In this document: piece after piece, positions 11,071 through 22,729 of the stretch | Position numbering within the stretch: position 1 is the stretch's first letter | How the letters are laid out: each line of letters opens with the position of its first letter | NCBI RefSeq assembly: GCF_018687715.1 | Contig: NC_056755.1 | Location: 35,483,001-35,547,000 of the forward strand | Direction of reading: 5' to 3' | Source of the DNA: Carya illinoinensis | Taxonomy: Eukaryota; Streptophyta; Magnoliopsida; Fagales; Juglandaceae | Length of the DNA: 64,000 nucleotides | Notes under the pieces: generated by a model | Seen by the model: the letters and a program-made list of their open reading frames with translations, nothing else | Database searches by the model: none | What the model was told of the DNA's origin: nothing | Translations under genes and position numbers: made by a program

Positions 11071-14000
11071 ATGGGGCAGAAGAAGCAGATGGAAGCTCCA
11101 CTTCTGGGTATTCATGGGTTGGTCAACGATAACAAGAAGAGTTGGAGCAAGGCTCTGCGGTTCCTTCTTGCATTTATAGCCCTCACAAGTGAGTTTCTCT
11201 TTTCCCCTTTTACTGGGTTTTTTTAATCTTATTTTCCAAGTTCTGGGTTCTGCCCTGAATCCTATTTTCTGATAGAGTTTCAGTGGTTGAATCCGAGGAA
11301 GACATGTCTGGGTCTTCTTTGGTTCATTTATTTTTTTATTCCTTCGGCCTTGTGAATAGATCGCAATATGTATGAACCCACCCCCACCTACTTGTTCGCT
11401 GTAAAATGATTTTGACTTTAAGCTATTGTTCTTGGAACATGAACCCAGTTGCTGTACTTTTAAGCACCAAAACAATTAATCACCAAACTCAGGCTGAATT
11501 TGCAGTAATCAAAACATATAATTGTAGTCCCATAAATTTCCAGGCATTCTTCCATTTTCGGTCTCGAGCCCAAGTCTGGAATTTTGAATGTTTTAGGCCA
11601 ACTCAGAACTACTACTATAAGGAATGTTTCCTAATCTGTTGTCATGATTAGCCAGATGATCGACAGACACAGATCGTACGTTATTTTCTTGAGTCATATA
11701 TTCTTTGCTTTCCACAATCTACGGTCATAGGAGCTATAAACTAGATTTAACTATGTGCGCAATGTTTGCATTTCAGTTGTAGGCCTTGTACTCAGTGGTG
11801 GCGATTTAAGTTCTTGGGTACTAAGAGGAGGAAACAAGTATGATAAGAGAGCTGAAGCCAATGAAGCTGCTGACATTGTTGAATCAGATCAGGGTGTTGT
11901 TGCTGCTGATGATGGTCGATGCTCGGAAATTGGTGTATCCATGCTTCGGCAGGGCGGGCATGCTGTCGATGCGGCAGTGGCCACTGCATTGTGCCTTGGT
12001 GTTGTTAATCCGATGGCTAGTGGGATTGGAGGGGGAGGTTTCATGATTGTACGGTCTTCTTCAACATCACAGACACAAGCTTTTGACATGAGGGAAACTG
12101 CTCCATCAGCAGCTTCACAGGTTCTTAATTTCACCAAGCTCAGATTGATTAGCAGTTCAAATCAATTTTGCTTGTCTTTTTTAGAGATTCACCATTGGAT
12201 GGCAGGGTTCACTTCAGATTTCACCATTTCCTTCCACTAAAGTTTAACTAACAAGTTTTCGTTTGCCACTTGTGCCAAAATATGGTTACCAAAATCAGAA
12301 TATGTATGAGAATAACCCCAAATCCAAAGTTTTTGGTGCACTTGCAATGGGAGTTCCTGGAGAGATAGCAGGCCTTCACAAAGCTTGGTTGCAACATGGG
12401 CGTTTGGCATGGAAGACTTTATTCAAACCCGCCATAGAACTTGCTAGAGATGGATTTGCGATTGCTCCTTATCTAAGACAACACATAACTAAGAGTGCAG
12501 AGATGATCATGAATGACCCGGGTTTACGACAGGTGTTTGCGCCAAATGGGGAGCTGTTGCAAGAGGGTGATACATGCTATAATTTGGAACTTGGCCACAG
12601 CTTAGAGGCAGTGGCAGAGCAGGGGCCACAAGCTTTCTACAATGGAACCGTTGGTGAGAAATTTGTGAAGGATGTAAGAGAGGCTGGTGGAATTTTGACA
12701 ATGGAGGATTTAAGGAATTATAGAGTGGATGTAATGGATGCCATGGCTACGAAGGTATCAGGCTACACTATAATTGGAATGCCACCTCCTTCAAGTGGAA
12801 CACTCGGTCTTTCTCTGGTAAGTCTTCACCTTCAAGACGACAGAGTACTAAGACACTAGGTCATTGGTATATTGAACCATACGAGAAGAGACTTTTGAAA
12901 GATGATTGCTGTGTTTAACTATATAGAATTAAAAGCTTTTACATATGCAAGTTTAATACCAAACATTTGTAAAAACAGGTTCTAAACATCTTGGACAGCT
13001 ATGGAGATTCGAGTGCCGCAGAAGGCAGTCTTGGTCTACATCGCCTTGTTGAAGCAGTGAAACACATGTTTGCGGTCCGAATGAATCTCGGCGACCCTAG
13101 ATTTGTTGACATAAGTGAATATGTATCAGACATGCTCTCACCATCTTTTGCGAGGCAAATTCAGCAAAAGATACTTGACAACACCACTTTCCCTCCAGAA
13201 TACTATATGAGCAGGTTTGGTGCATACATTAGTGGTGTAAATTTGAGCTTCCCTATCTGATCGACAATACTGCTAATATTGTAGTATCTATCTCATTATG
13301 TTATAAAGTTACGGCCCATAAATTCCAGGTGGAGTCAGCTGAGAGATCATGGAACCAGTCATTTCTGCATTGTGGATACAGATAGAAATGCTGTATCAAT
13401 GACCACCACAGTAAATTATCCATTTGGAGGTGGGGTGCTCTCTCCTTCTACCGGGATTGTGCTGAATAATGAGATGGATGACTTCTCAACACCCACCGAA
13501 ATTACACCCGACAAACTCCCTCCAGCTCCAACAAATTTTATTCAACCGAATAAGAGACCGCTATCTTCCATGACTCCGATCATTGTCATCAAGGTAAAGA
13601 AATTAAAATAGCTAAAAAATGATGTTTCCCATGCAGCTTTTTCTTCTGGAACTGATTGCAAATATGTGCTCAGTTCTCTTTTTATCTTACCTTGGCGCTT
13701 GGCAGGATAATCAGCTGGCCGGGGTCATTGGTGGTAGTGGTGGACTAAACATAATTCCGGCAGTAATCCAGGTTTTTGTAAACCATTTTATGTTGGGGAT
13801 GAGACCATTAGATGCAGTTCAGAATCCAAGAATCTACCACAAGGTTCATGACTTGTTTCAGTCCGTAAGTATAATTTAACTAACAATGGGGATCTGACTC
13901 ATTCTAATTCCCATGCAGCTAATACCCAATGTGGTTTTGTATGAAAACTGGACTCTGATTGATGGCGATCACATTGAGCTTGAAGATGAAAGAAAGATTT

Positions 14001-14191
14001 TCTTGAAAGAGAGGGGTCATCAACTGCAGGCCAAAGCAGGTGGAGCTATTGTCCAGTTTGCCGTTCAAACTTTCCAAAACCCCATTAAAATGGGTCGAAA
14101 AAATGGAAAGTATCGTAATGACAATATATTCCATGGTACACTTACTGCTGTATGTGACCCTAGAAAGAACGGGAGGCCGGCAGCCATTTAG
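11071..14191 (+). CDS. GGT3: Gamma-glutamyltransferase (glutathione hydrolase), vacuolar GGT3/GGT4 type
   Basis: The enzyme cleaves the gamma-glutamyl bond of glutathione and glutathione S-conjugates. In Arabidopsis the closest relative (called GGT3 or GGT4, At4g29210 from memory) is vacuolar and starts the breakdown of conjugates. Seven exons are read: 11071-11188, 11777-12120, 12299-12817, 12979-13214, 13329-13593, 13706-13843 and 13919-14191. All have GT/AG borders and give 630 aa. The N-terminus has basic residues followed by one hydrophobic segment (about residues 29-47), fitting a signal anchor. Further on are the substrate-binding arginine in MRETAP (R145) and the autocleavage motif GTSHFCIVD, with T415 as the expected nucleophile. 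NNEMDDFS, KRPLSSM and GGSGG follow in the small subunit. The C-terminal DPRKNGRPAA matches the vacuolar branch rather than the apoplastic GGT1/GGT2. No lesion is seen. Confidence 0.96.
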
Positions 14192-14894
14192 CCAGCACTA
14201 CGGCCTCAGATTGAAAAAATTCTGAGGGAGGGAGAGAAGCCTTTCTGCCTGGATTGTTTCCAAGCTTGGCCTCTAAAATGGTAAATTGTAATTAAAAAAT
14301 GTTGAGATATTCTATGCAAATATCAATATCAAGTTGGTCCATGACCATTCTGGCTTTGTCTTAACTCAATTGTATTAACCAAACTCAATATTTAAATAAG
14401 CGTTCATAGCTTGGAAATCTTCATCATAAATTTTGTTCTCTTTAATCAAATTGGTTGATATACCACATTTTAAATGGCTTTCAAATTAAGTATAAACCTA
14501 TAAATTCACATATCTAAGATGAAGAGCGGCATTGCTCTATGTAACATCAATAAGGACATTGGCAACTGACACTCAGCCATTGGACCTAAGAAATGGATAT
14601 TGAACAGAGCATAAAAATAGTGAATGATTTTTTGGCTTCATCTCGAAGTCCTCTAATTTACAAAGTTCTAAAACGAAAAATAAAAGGCAGAGGCACTTCT
14701 AGATTGATCCATCAACTAGTATGTGATCAAGACAATAGAACAAAAACATAACACTAGAATGAAAACGCTAGGTTTACATTGTAAATTTATTGTATTTTTA
14801 CCATCTTTTTAGGTCATTGTGCAATAGGCAACAACACAAGTAAGATGCAAACACTGAAGAATCTAAAAGAAACCCTTAGCAATACACCCGTTCA
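14192..14894. other. Convergent 3' regions of GGT and AP4S
   Basis: Only 703 bp separate the GGT stop codon (+) from the AP4S stop codon (-), so both 3' UTRs and terminators must share this space. No ORF of interest is present. Poly(A) signals cannot be chosen confidently in such AT-rich sequence. Confidence 0.6.
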
Positions 14895-17800
14895 TTATGC
14901 TCTGTCCATCAGCTGTATGGGAGACAAAATGTTAGACTTGCTTGTCTCAACAATACACCCGTTCATGACCATTTCCTCCAGCATAAAATGTGCTTTCTCT
15001 AAATGAAACATGATGTCTAGCTCACACTGCAAATTTCAACCAAAGGAAATAGGAGAAACCAAATCAACTTCATCAAAGGAGGGAAGGAAACTGGATTCAG
15101 GACATATAATAAAGGATGTGGTTAGAAATAACTCAGACTTACCACATTGCCAAAATGCCGGTCCATTGTTTCCACCAAGAGATGTATGAATTCCAGTATT
15201 GCAAGTTCGTTCTAAACATGGAAAACAAGAAAGGGGAATGAATGCTGAGAAATAAATCCATTAGGAAATCTAGGAAAAGGTTTGAGAGGAGAACACTTTT
15301 CTTATACTGTATTTAACAGAGTTTTAAAGTTGAGTTTTGAACAAATAAACAATGGCTTTTAAGAGGCTGTCTCATCCAAGGCCGAGATATAACAAGGCTC
15401 TCTCTCTCTCATGCTCTCTTCACATAGAAACTACACCCTTGAAATTGAGGCGCGCATTGCATGAGAAGTATTATGCAAAAATTTTTCCAAAGTTGTAGGC
15501 AAAGAGAAATTTCCTGAAAAGTATCCATATTTTTTGATTGGCATGGTTCACATTGTTTCTTCTCTCTGTGACAACAAAAATTTCAAAATACAAGCATCAT
15601 CTCCAGATATGGATTAAACAAAGAAACTTACTTCATCATTGTCAACTCCAACCAGGAAAAACAGTGATGCATAGCGCCTGTAAACAATTTTGTAGTTCCG
15701 ATGCTCGACAAAAGAACACTGTTACCGTAAAACAAACATATCAGCAACATATACATGAACCTTGTTCTGACATAACATAATTTTTTATTTATTTTTTGAT
15801 AAGTCTGGAATAACATAATTAAAATTAACTTTAAGAAAAACTTCAATTTACTGAAAGAAACACACTCTCTGATAACTAATAGCAACTAATACGTTAACAT
15901 TGTCCAGATACAGATTCTTGGTAGAACGTGATGAAGAGCTAACAAAATAAATAAATAAAACATGACCAGAAGAAATTAGAAAACCATAATGTGCTTGACT
16001 TAGGCAAGAACTCAACTCTTAGACAAGATTTTTATATTCACTTGTTCCTAGGCATGATTTTAATAGGAATGATGATCCGAGCAGAGTACACTACAAACTA
16101 CACAAAACTGTCCATGTCTAACAAGGCCCACCATAATATAATCCAATCATTTTTCCACGATCACATATTAGTTTTTCCTTTTTGGATGGACAGCTGCCAT
16201 GTGTAAAATATTATGATTTGATAACTTGAGAAAAGGGAAAAATCGTTTTGGACAGACATATCCAAGAATCGTGGTGAGACAGTTGACCACCCCCTTTTAT
16301 ATATATATATATATATATATATTTTTTAATAAGTAAATGATTGGTATTAATAAGAGTAGGCATAGCCCAAGTACACAAAATGGCATGCACGAGGTAATGC
16401 CTATCTAGGAAAAAGAAAAGGAAACAAGAAAGTCATGAAGACTAAAGCCATTAAAATCTACAGCTATGGCCCATAGCAATAATGTGCTAACAAAGAGTGA
16501 TCTAAGTTCCTCTAGAAAGCATTCATTCTCTTCAAATGTCCAGTCATTTCGCTCCAGCAATAAGCACCACAGGATACATATCGGTGCCATTTCCACACAA
16601 CTGTGATTTGTGGAGAACCTCCTAGATTTTTCCAACTAGCCAAGAACGCAACCACTGTGGCTGGCATAACCCAAGCTACCTCTAACCTGTAGAAAACATC
16701 ATCCCATATCGCTCTAGAAACCTCACAATGCAGTAAAAGGTGATCCACATTCTCCCCACTTTTCTTGCACATACAACACCAGTATATTATGATGACCCTG
16801 CGTTTCCATAAGTTATCCACCGTCAAAATCTTACCCAGAGAAGCCGACCAAGCAAAAAATGCAGCTTTAGAAGGTGCCCTATTTTGCCAAATCATCTTCG
16901 ATGAGAATTGATTGTCTTGCGATTGTGTGAGACTTGTAGAAAAAACAAACCGAGAATGTGCCTTTACTTGCGGGTATCCACCACAACTTGTCAACTCCTT
17001 GAGTGCTCAGTCTCATGGAGTATAGAAGACGAAAAAAATCCTCAAAGCTACCAACTTCCCAATCTTGGGCAGTCCTACTAAAGTTCACATTCCATTGGAC
17101 TTGATCCCCATATATCACCATAATATCAGCCACTGAGGCTTCTTTTTCACATGCAATCCTGAAAACTGAGGGGGATGAGTCCTTAAGGGCATTATCTACA
17201 CACCATAGGTCGCTCTAGAAGTTAATTCTAGAGCCATTTCCCAACACAAGTCTAGTATGACGAGTGAAGAACCCCCATCCTCGTCTAATATGCTTCCAGA
17301 CTCCCACTAGCATTTCCCAAGTAAAACTCTATTAAAAATCCTCAGATTTCTTATTCCCAACTCACCAAAAGAGATTGGAGAGCATATCATATCCCACTTG
17401 ACCAGGTGGAATTTGAATTCATCCCCCATACCACTCCACAAGAAATCCGTTACAGTTTCTCAATCTGAGTTGTCACACTTGCTGGAATTAGGAATAAAGA
17501 TAAGAAATATGTTGGTAAACTAGACAGGGTGCTTTTAATTAAGGTGATCCAACCACCTTTTGACAAGTAAAATCTCTTCCAACCCGCCAATCTACGTTCA
17601 ATCTTCTTAATCACTTTATCCCAAATTGATTTAGCCCTTGATGTTGCTCCTAAAGGAAGACCCAGGTAATTCATGGTAAGAGAGGAAACCTTACATCCAC
17701 AAATGTTAGCCAACTGCTGGGTTTTGCGCACATTACCAATTGGCACCAACTTTGATTTGTCAAAGTTCAATTTCAAGCCTGATGTCTCTTCAAAACAAAG

Positions 17801-20800
17801 TAAGAGAGCCCTCAATGCCCACATCTGGTTTGGCTCTCAATGCCCACATCTGGTTTTGTTCAGCCTCACAAAAAATCAGTGTCATCTACCAAAAAATAAG
17901 TGAGAAATGTTTAGAATACCCCTACTGGGGTCACCAACCGAGAATCCAGCCACAAAACCATTGTTAATTAAAGACGAGATCATTCTGTTGAGTACCTCCA
18001 TAACAATGACAAACAAAAGTGGGGACACAGGATCCCCTTGTCTTAGGCCTTGCAAACTATTAAAGAAACCAATTGGATTGCCAGTTACCAACATTGAAAA
18101 CTTCGCCGCTGAGATGCACCATCTAATCCACGAGCACCATCTGATCCACGATCACCATCTCTCCCCAAATCCACACCTCCCAAGCAAGTATATTAAGAAT
18201 TCTCAATTCATGTGATCATAAGCCTTCTCCATATCAACTTACATAAGATCCCATTATTGCTAGGTTTTAATCTGCTGTCTAGGCATTCATTGGCAATGAG
18301 AATTGAGTCCAAAATTTGCCATCCCTTTACAGATGCATTTTGGGGTTTCGAAATTATCTTTCCCAAGACCTCTCCTAAGTGGTTTGCAAGCACCTTAGAT
18401 AAGATCTTATACACCCCATTCACAAAACTAAAGGTCGATAATCTTTCACTTCCAGTGCCCAAATCTTCTTAGGAATAAGTGCAAAAAAAGTGGCATTTAG
18501 TCTTTTTTTTTTTTTTTTCTTTCAACCGAAAAAATTCCTAGACACCTTCGTTAAATCCTCCTTGGGCACTTCTCAACATGTTTTGAAAAATCCCATAGAA
18601 AATCTATCAGGGCCAGCTGCTTTATCTTTAACCATTTTCCTCACCACTCCAAGAACCTCCATCTCCTCAAAGGGTCCCTCCAACCAAGAAACATTTTGTG
18701 ACTCCATGGACTCAAAGGCTAGTCCATTGAGCTTTGGTCACCATCCCACCTGTTTAGTAAGTGTTCGAAAAAATCAGTCACGTGCTCTCGAATCACAAGA
18801 GTTTCCATACAAGGCACACTATCTATATTTAGCATCTCAATGGTATTCGTTCTCCTGTGAGAGTTTGCCACTCTGAAAGAATTTCGTACTTTGATCTCCT
18901 TCTTTTAACCACAGTGCTCTTGATCTTTGCCGTCAAGAGATTTTCTCCAATGATATAACCCTCTCTAAGGTGAGGTTTGGATAGTGAAATGAGATGAGAT
19001 GGTTTTAGATGAAAGTTGAAAGTTCCATAAAATATTGTTAGAATATTATTTTTTAATATTATTATTGTTTTGAAATTTGAAAAAGTTGAATTGTCTATTA
19101 TATTATGTGGGAATTTGAGAAAGTTGTAATGATGAAATGAGATGAGTTGAAACCATCTATGTATCCAAACCTAGCCTAATTCTGACACGAACTCTGCCTT
19201 CTGAGATAACTCATCCAAGGAAAGCGCCTAACCCTCCTATATCCTTTCTAGCTCTTGTATCTCCTCCAACATAGACTTCTTACGATCACCAATATCACCA
19301 AAGGATTGAGCATTCCAAAGTTTTAGATCTTGTTTCAAAGCATTTATAATTTCTGCAAAAATGAAACTAAGAGTGCCATGAATCTGATATAAGGACCACC
19401 ATTGTCTAACCCTGTCCACAAAGCCTTCAATTTTCAGCCTCATATTTTTGAATTTAAAAAACTGACGCCCTCCTTGAATACTACCACAATCCAGCAAGAT
19501 AAGAAAGTGATCTGAGCAAAGGTGAGGCAGCCTCTTTTGACATAGGTTTGGATAATGACTTTCCCACTCCGATGAGACTAAAAATGGGTCTAGTCTAGAC
19601 CACGTACAATGATTAGACCACTTGTATGCTCTGCCAATGAGAGGAAAACCCAGATTCCAAGTCAAAATACACCGAGAATTCCATCATTGCAGGTCGCAGC
19701 CTACTTTCTCCTGACTGCTCACCTGGGAACCTTGTAACATTAAAATCACCACCTATGCATCATGGTATGTCCCACCAACAATGAACTCCCGCTATTTCAT
19801 CCCATAGAAGTCTTCTACCACTATCTGGGTTCAGCCCATAAATACCAGCAAACACCCACAAAAAATTATCTCCTTTTATATTGCATTGTGGCAAGATTTT
19901 ATACAGGGCGCATTAGGCAATGCCTTGTATTGCAATCTAAGTGTGTGAAAGTTAGAAAAGGAGTTCAGCCATCACAAGTAGGTGAAATTTGGAGTGTCAT
20001 GCGATGAATTTAGGAAAATGATAGAAGCATAACTTTTTTACAAGCCTTTACACAACATAAATTATAAAAGTATCATCATTAAGAAGCATTCCCTTATCTG
20101 AAATTGGCAATCATTCTTTCCAACCTTATTCAAATATGGGGTGGGTTTGGTTTTTTCATAGGCTGAAACATGATTTGAAGGTGAGATTTGGAGTGCTGTG
20201 CAATGAACTTAGGATAATGATAGACGCACAACCATTTTCACAACCCTTTACACAACATAAATTATAATTATAAAATAAATCATAAAAGTATCTTCATTAT
20301 ACAAAACCACGTTCATTTCAAAAGATGATTGTGTAAAGGAAATAATAGGAACTCCCTTAAAACCATTTTCTGAAGTTCATTACTTGACTAGCTACTTGCA
20401 TTTAGTACTATCTATTTTGATTTCTTTTTAGTTTCAAATCTCTTTCAAAATTTTTAAAATAATTCATTACGATGATGTACTATAATATCATACGATTATC
20501 CCTTAAACGTGATATAGATAGGGTTCATTAAGTGCAAATACTGGATATTTTAGCCTTATGTTTCTAAAAATGTTTGTCGGAAAAAATATAAGATATTTTA
20601 GTCATTGTGTTTCTAACTATGACTAAATTGACAAGTGAAATTTCCAATATATCTTATGTTTGACATCCTTAACCATTATAGCCATCCTGTGCAAATCGTA
20701 CAGTTTTTTAGCCAGAGAAATATAGAGTACTTTATCAACAACAAAGGATAAATTAAAAATTCAAGACTAAAAGAACCTGAAACAATTTCGTTTCCAGAAT

Positions 20801-21269
20801 TTGGGAATAGAACTCTAAAGCATTCATTCAAGGAGTCAGAAACCCCACGCACGCACCCTTGGAAACTTTTCACCACCTCTCTCAATTAGTGACTCAAAAC
20901 CAATTCCCAATAGATCAGTGAATAGGAAAATCATGCAGTTCATATATACGAAACGGAATTCCCAATATAGGCTGGAAGCGAAGAATTTCACCATAAAAGG
21001 TTTCGATTAAGTAGGATCTGGGAACTTATCTGGGATCAATATAACCCCAAGATAAAATTGACTTAATTCAATCTCTTAGATTAATCCAGAAAAAAATTCA
21101 AAAAAAGGATGGGAAGATATAAGGAAACCTGTTGCTCGTTACGGGCGAGGCATTTGCGAACAATTTCGCCCTCGAGAGCGCGTCGTTCTTCGAGAGTGAG
21201 GTACTCGTAGTATTGGGCAAGACGGGTCTGTCCCTGCTTGTTCACCATCAAAATGAATCTGATCCCCAT
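14895..21269 (-). CDS. AP4S: AP-4 adaptor complex subunit sigma
   Basis: This is the small sigma chain of the AP-4 coat complex, which sorts cargo at the trans-Golgi network; in plants AP-4 helps deliver vacuolar storage proteins. Four exons are read on the minus strand: 21269-21129, 15718-15632, 15211-15143 and 15026-14895, giving 142 aa (family about 143). The N-terminus [20 protein letters not shown] and the segments [20 protein letters not shown] (exon 2), [12 protein letters not shown] (exon 3) and [19 protein letters not shown] (exon 4) span the whole longin-like clathrin-adaptor small-chain domain. [14 protein letters not shown] separates AP-4 from AP-1 and AP-2 sigma chains. Intron 1 (15719-21128, 5.4 kb) holds a LINE, a MITE and a direct repeat. 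Its donor is CAG/GTTTCC, far from the GTRAGT consensus. The gene is convergent with GGT. The reading frame is intact, so it is probably functional. Confidence 0.96.
16323..19900 (-). mobile_element. LINE (L1-type) retrotransposon inside AP4S intron 1
   Basis: The element reads in the same direction as AP4S. From its 5' side it shows the endonuclease domain (GGDFNV near 19740, then [11 protein letters not shown] and [13 protein letters not shown] in 19237-19665) and the [15 protein letters not shown] linker near 18900. Next come RT segments ([19 protein letters not shown] at 17882-18094, [10 protein letters not shown] and [11 protein letters not shown] at 17450-17824). It ends with a zf-RVT domain ([30 protein letters not shown] in 16512-16994). 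Stops and frameshifts are frequent and the YxDD box is broken. The 5' end is truncated within the endonuclease. The 3' end is a short A-run followed by (AT)n at about 16297-16322. No target duplication was identified. Confidence 0.88.
18969..19176. mobile_element. Tourist-like MITE, copy 2, inside the intronic LINE
   Basis: 208 bp with inverted termini ggtgaggtttggata / tatccaaacctagcc, flanked on both sides by TAA (TTA on the other strand). On the minus strand, removing the element and one 3-bp repeat rejoins the LINE reading frame as VSE-LERV. This fixes both ends and the duplication length. A 3-bp TWA duplication and a GG..GTTTGG-type terminus fit PIF/Harbinger (Tourist) MITEs. Confidence 0.85.
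19978..20302. repeat. Direct repeat of about 110 bp in AP4S intron 1
   Basis: Two related segments, 19978-20085 and 20180-20302, share ggtga(a/g)atttggagtg, ttagga(a/t)aatgataga and tttacacaacataaatta. They are in direct orientation about 200 bp apart. Origin unknown; possibly two diverged copies of a small element. Confidence 0.7.
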
Positions 21270-21908
21270 TTCCTTCCCTCTTCACCACTCCCAAACCACA
21301 ACAGAGAGAGAGAGAGGCAGAGAGATCTTTTCGGAAAATTTTCAGTTTGTGAAATTTCTGCTGAAGACGCCACGTTGGAACAAGTGATGAATTAGTCCCG
21401 TTGGCGTGTTTTGATGCTTTTTAAATATTTATTTAGTAATTAAGGAATGTTTTTTAATGACATTATAATTTATTTTAAATATTTAAAGATGTTAAAAAAA
21501 TACATAAAAAAGAATAAAATAGATGAAATATACTTATCAACACCCGACTCGGTGGCTATGGAGCTATATTTTTCTTAATTATATTGTTGAGCATATTTGA
21601 TTACAAAAATTCTATTCTTAAATCTTTAATCATTCTTTGTAACACACCCACACCACACCTCCACGTTGGCACGGAGGAAATAACCAAGGGAAAACTTTAA
21701 AAGCCGGTCGGGTGTTAATTGCTTTTTTACACCCCTAGTGAAAAATAAACACGTGGTAGACTTGTATAAATTGCGATGGGGGTGTGCATCAAGTAAATCC
21801 CATCTCTTTTCCCTCTCTCTTATCTCTTTCCTCTTCTCCACTTGTAGCACCTTTTCTCTCCCGAATTTCTTCTTCTCTTCTCCCCCAAATTTTGTGTGGA
21901 GCACATAT
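21270..21908. other. AP4S promoter region and region between divergent genes
   Basis: A GA-rich leader (21301-21335) lies just upstream of the AP4S start on its transcribed strand. Beyond it is AT-rich DNA, and then a pyrimidine-rich stretch at 21795-21880 resembling the 5' leader of a + strand transcript, in front of the small ORF at 21909. Confidence 0.45.
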
Positions 21909-22085
21909 ATGTGGTTATTGAATCCTTTAGTGAAAAGAGACCTCTCGAGGAAGGAAGTTGAAAGAGCTACTGAGTTTGCTCATATGTTTTGGACCGTGTG
22001 GAAGATAATGTTTTTTACTTGTGGAGTTTTTCTGATAGTTTGGATCTGTGGTCTTATTCATCTATGTAGTCATCATTCGCAGTGA
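21909..22085 (+). CDS. Hypothetical small membrane protein (58 aa)
   Basis: The product is not recognised. It is a single-exon ORF of 58 codons with one strongly hydrophobic segment (about residues 27-50, around KIMFFTCGVFLIVWICGLI), preceded by a charged stretch (LVKRDLSRKEVERATEF). It would be a one-pass membrane peptide. The open frame extends upstream to 21738, but that part is low-complexity (Ser/Phe/Leu from CT-rich DNA) and looks like leader, so the ATG at 21909 was chosen. It lies head-to-head with AP4S, 640 bp from its start. There is no homology support, and a chance ORF is quite possible. Confidence 0.25.
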   Translation: MWLLNPLVKRDLSRKEVERATEFAHMFWTVWKIMFFTCGVFLIVWICGLIHLCSHHSQ

Positions 22086-22370
22086 AAATGTGTTCTTGGA
22101 TTTTCCACAAAACCGCTATGTAAATGACGGGACCATATCCTTGAACCCTCTCTTGAGCTTAGCAAAACAGTTTTGACTCTAACCTAACAAATATATCAAA
22201 AATCTTTTATTCTACAAATTATAGGGGTAGCAACTCCAAATCTTTGTTCAATACATGATAAGTACTTCCCTTCTAGACGTGGTCTATATTAGAGTATAGT
22301 TCCTTCCTATTATAATATTCGTTTCGATGTTCCTCTGTTTCGATGCTCCTCATTTATATCACTCTAAAAT
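22086..22370. other. Non-coding stretch
   Basis: Nothing recognisable is present. It lies between the small hypothetical ORF and the 60-bp tandem repeat. Confidence 0.4.
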
Positions 22371-22513
22371 CTGGTTTGCAATACTGGGCATGCACACATA
22401 CTCTGTACCCTAACAAAGCCAATGAATGAACTGGTTTATAATATTGGGCACGCACACTCTGCACCCTAACAAAACTGGCTTATGGAGAGCTTGGTTTGCA
22501 ATACCGGGCACGA
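22371..22513 (+). repeat. 60-bp tandem repeat, about 2.4 units
   Basis: Units begin at 22371, 22431 and 22491, exactly 60 bp apart. Each opens with (c/t)tggtttgcaatac(t/c)gggca, followed in the first two by (cg)cacactctg(c/t)accctaacaaa. The third unit stops after about 23 bp. Copies differ at roughly 10-15 percent of positions. Confidence 0.85.
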
Positions 22514-22729
22514 AAAAAATAAGAAAAAAGTAAAAGTTTACATGGTACTAAAATTGAAACAGACGTTAGCTTTAGGGTAGGATTGTGATATCTAAAGAAC
22601 AGCGTTTTAGGGCAGCACTTTTCTCAACATCCAAACATAAATTTAAAAGCAATGAAATCATATAGAAACACATAATTCTACTACTGTCTGATTGGATGTC
22701 AATGCTAGTATATAATTTTCTTGTCTTAT

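Noticed and set aside
11044..11475. 143-codon minus-strand ORF over the GGT first exon
   Set aside because: Antisense shadow of GGT exon 1 and intron 1; no domain.
15538..15780. 80-codon plus-strand ORF
   Set aside because: Antisense to AP4S exon 2.
17673..18876. Several plus-strand ORFs of 75-128 codons
   Set aside because: They are antisense to the RT of the intronic LINE; low-complexity or without domain.
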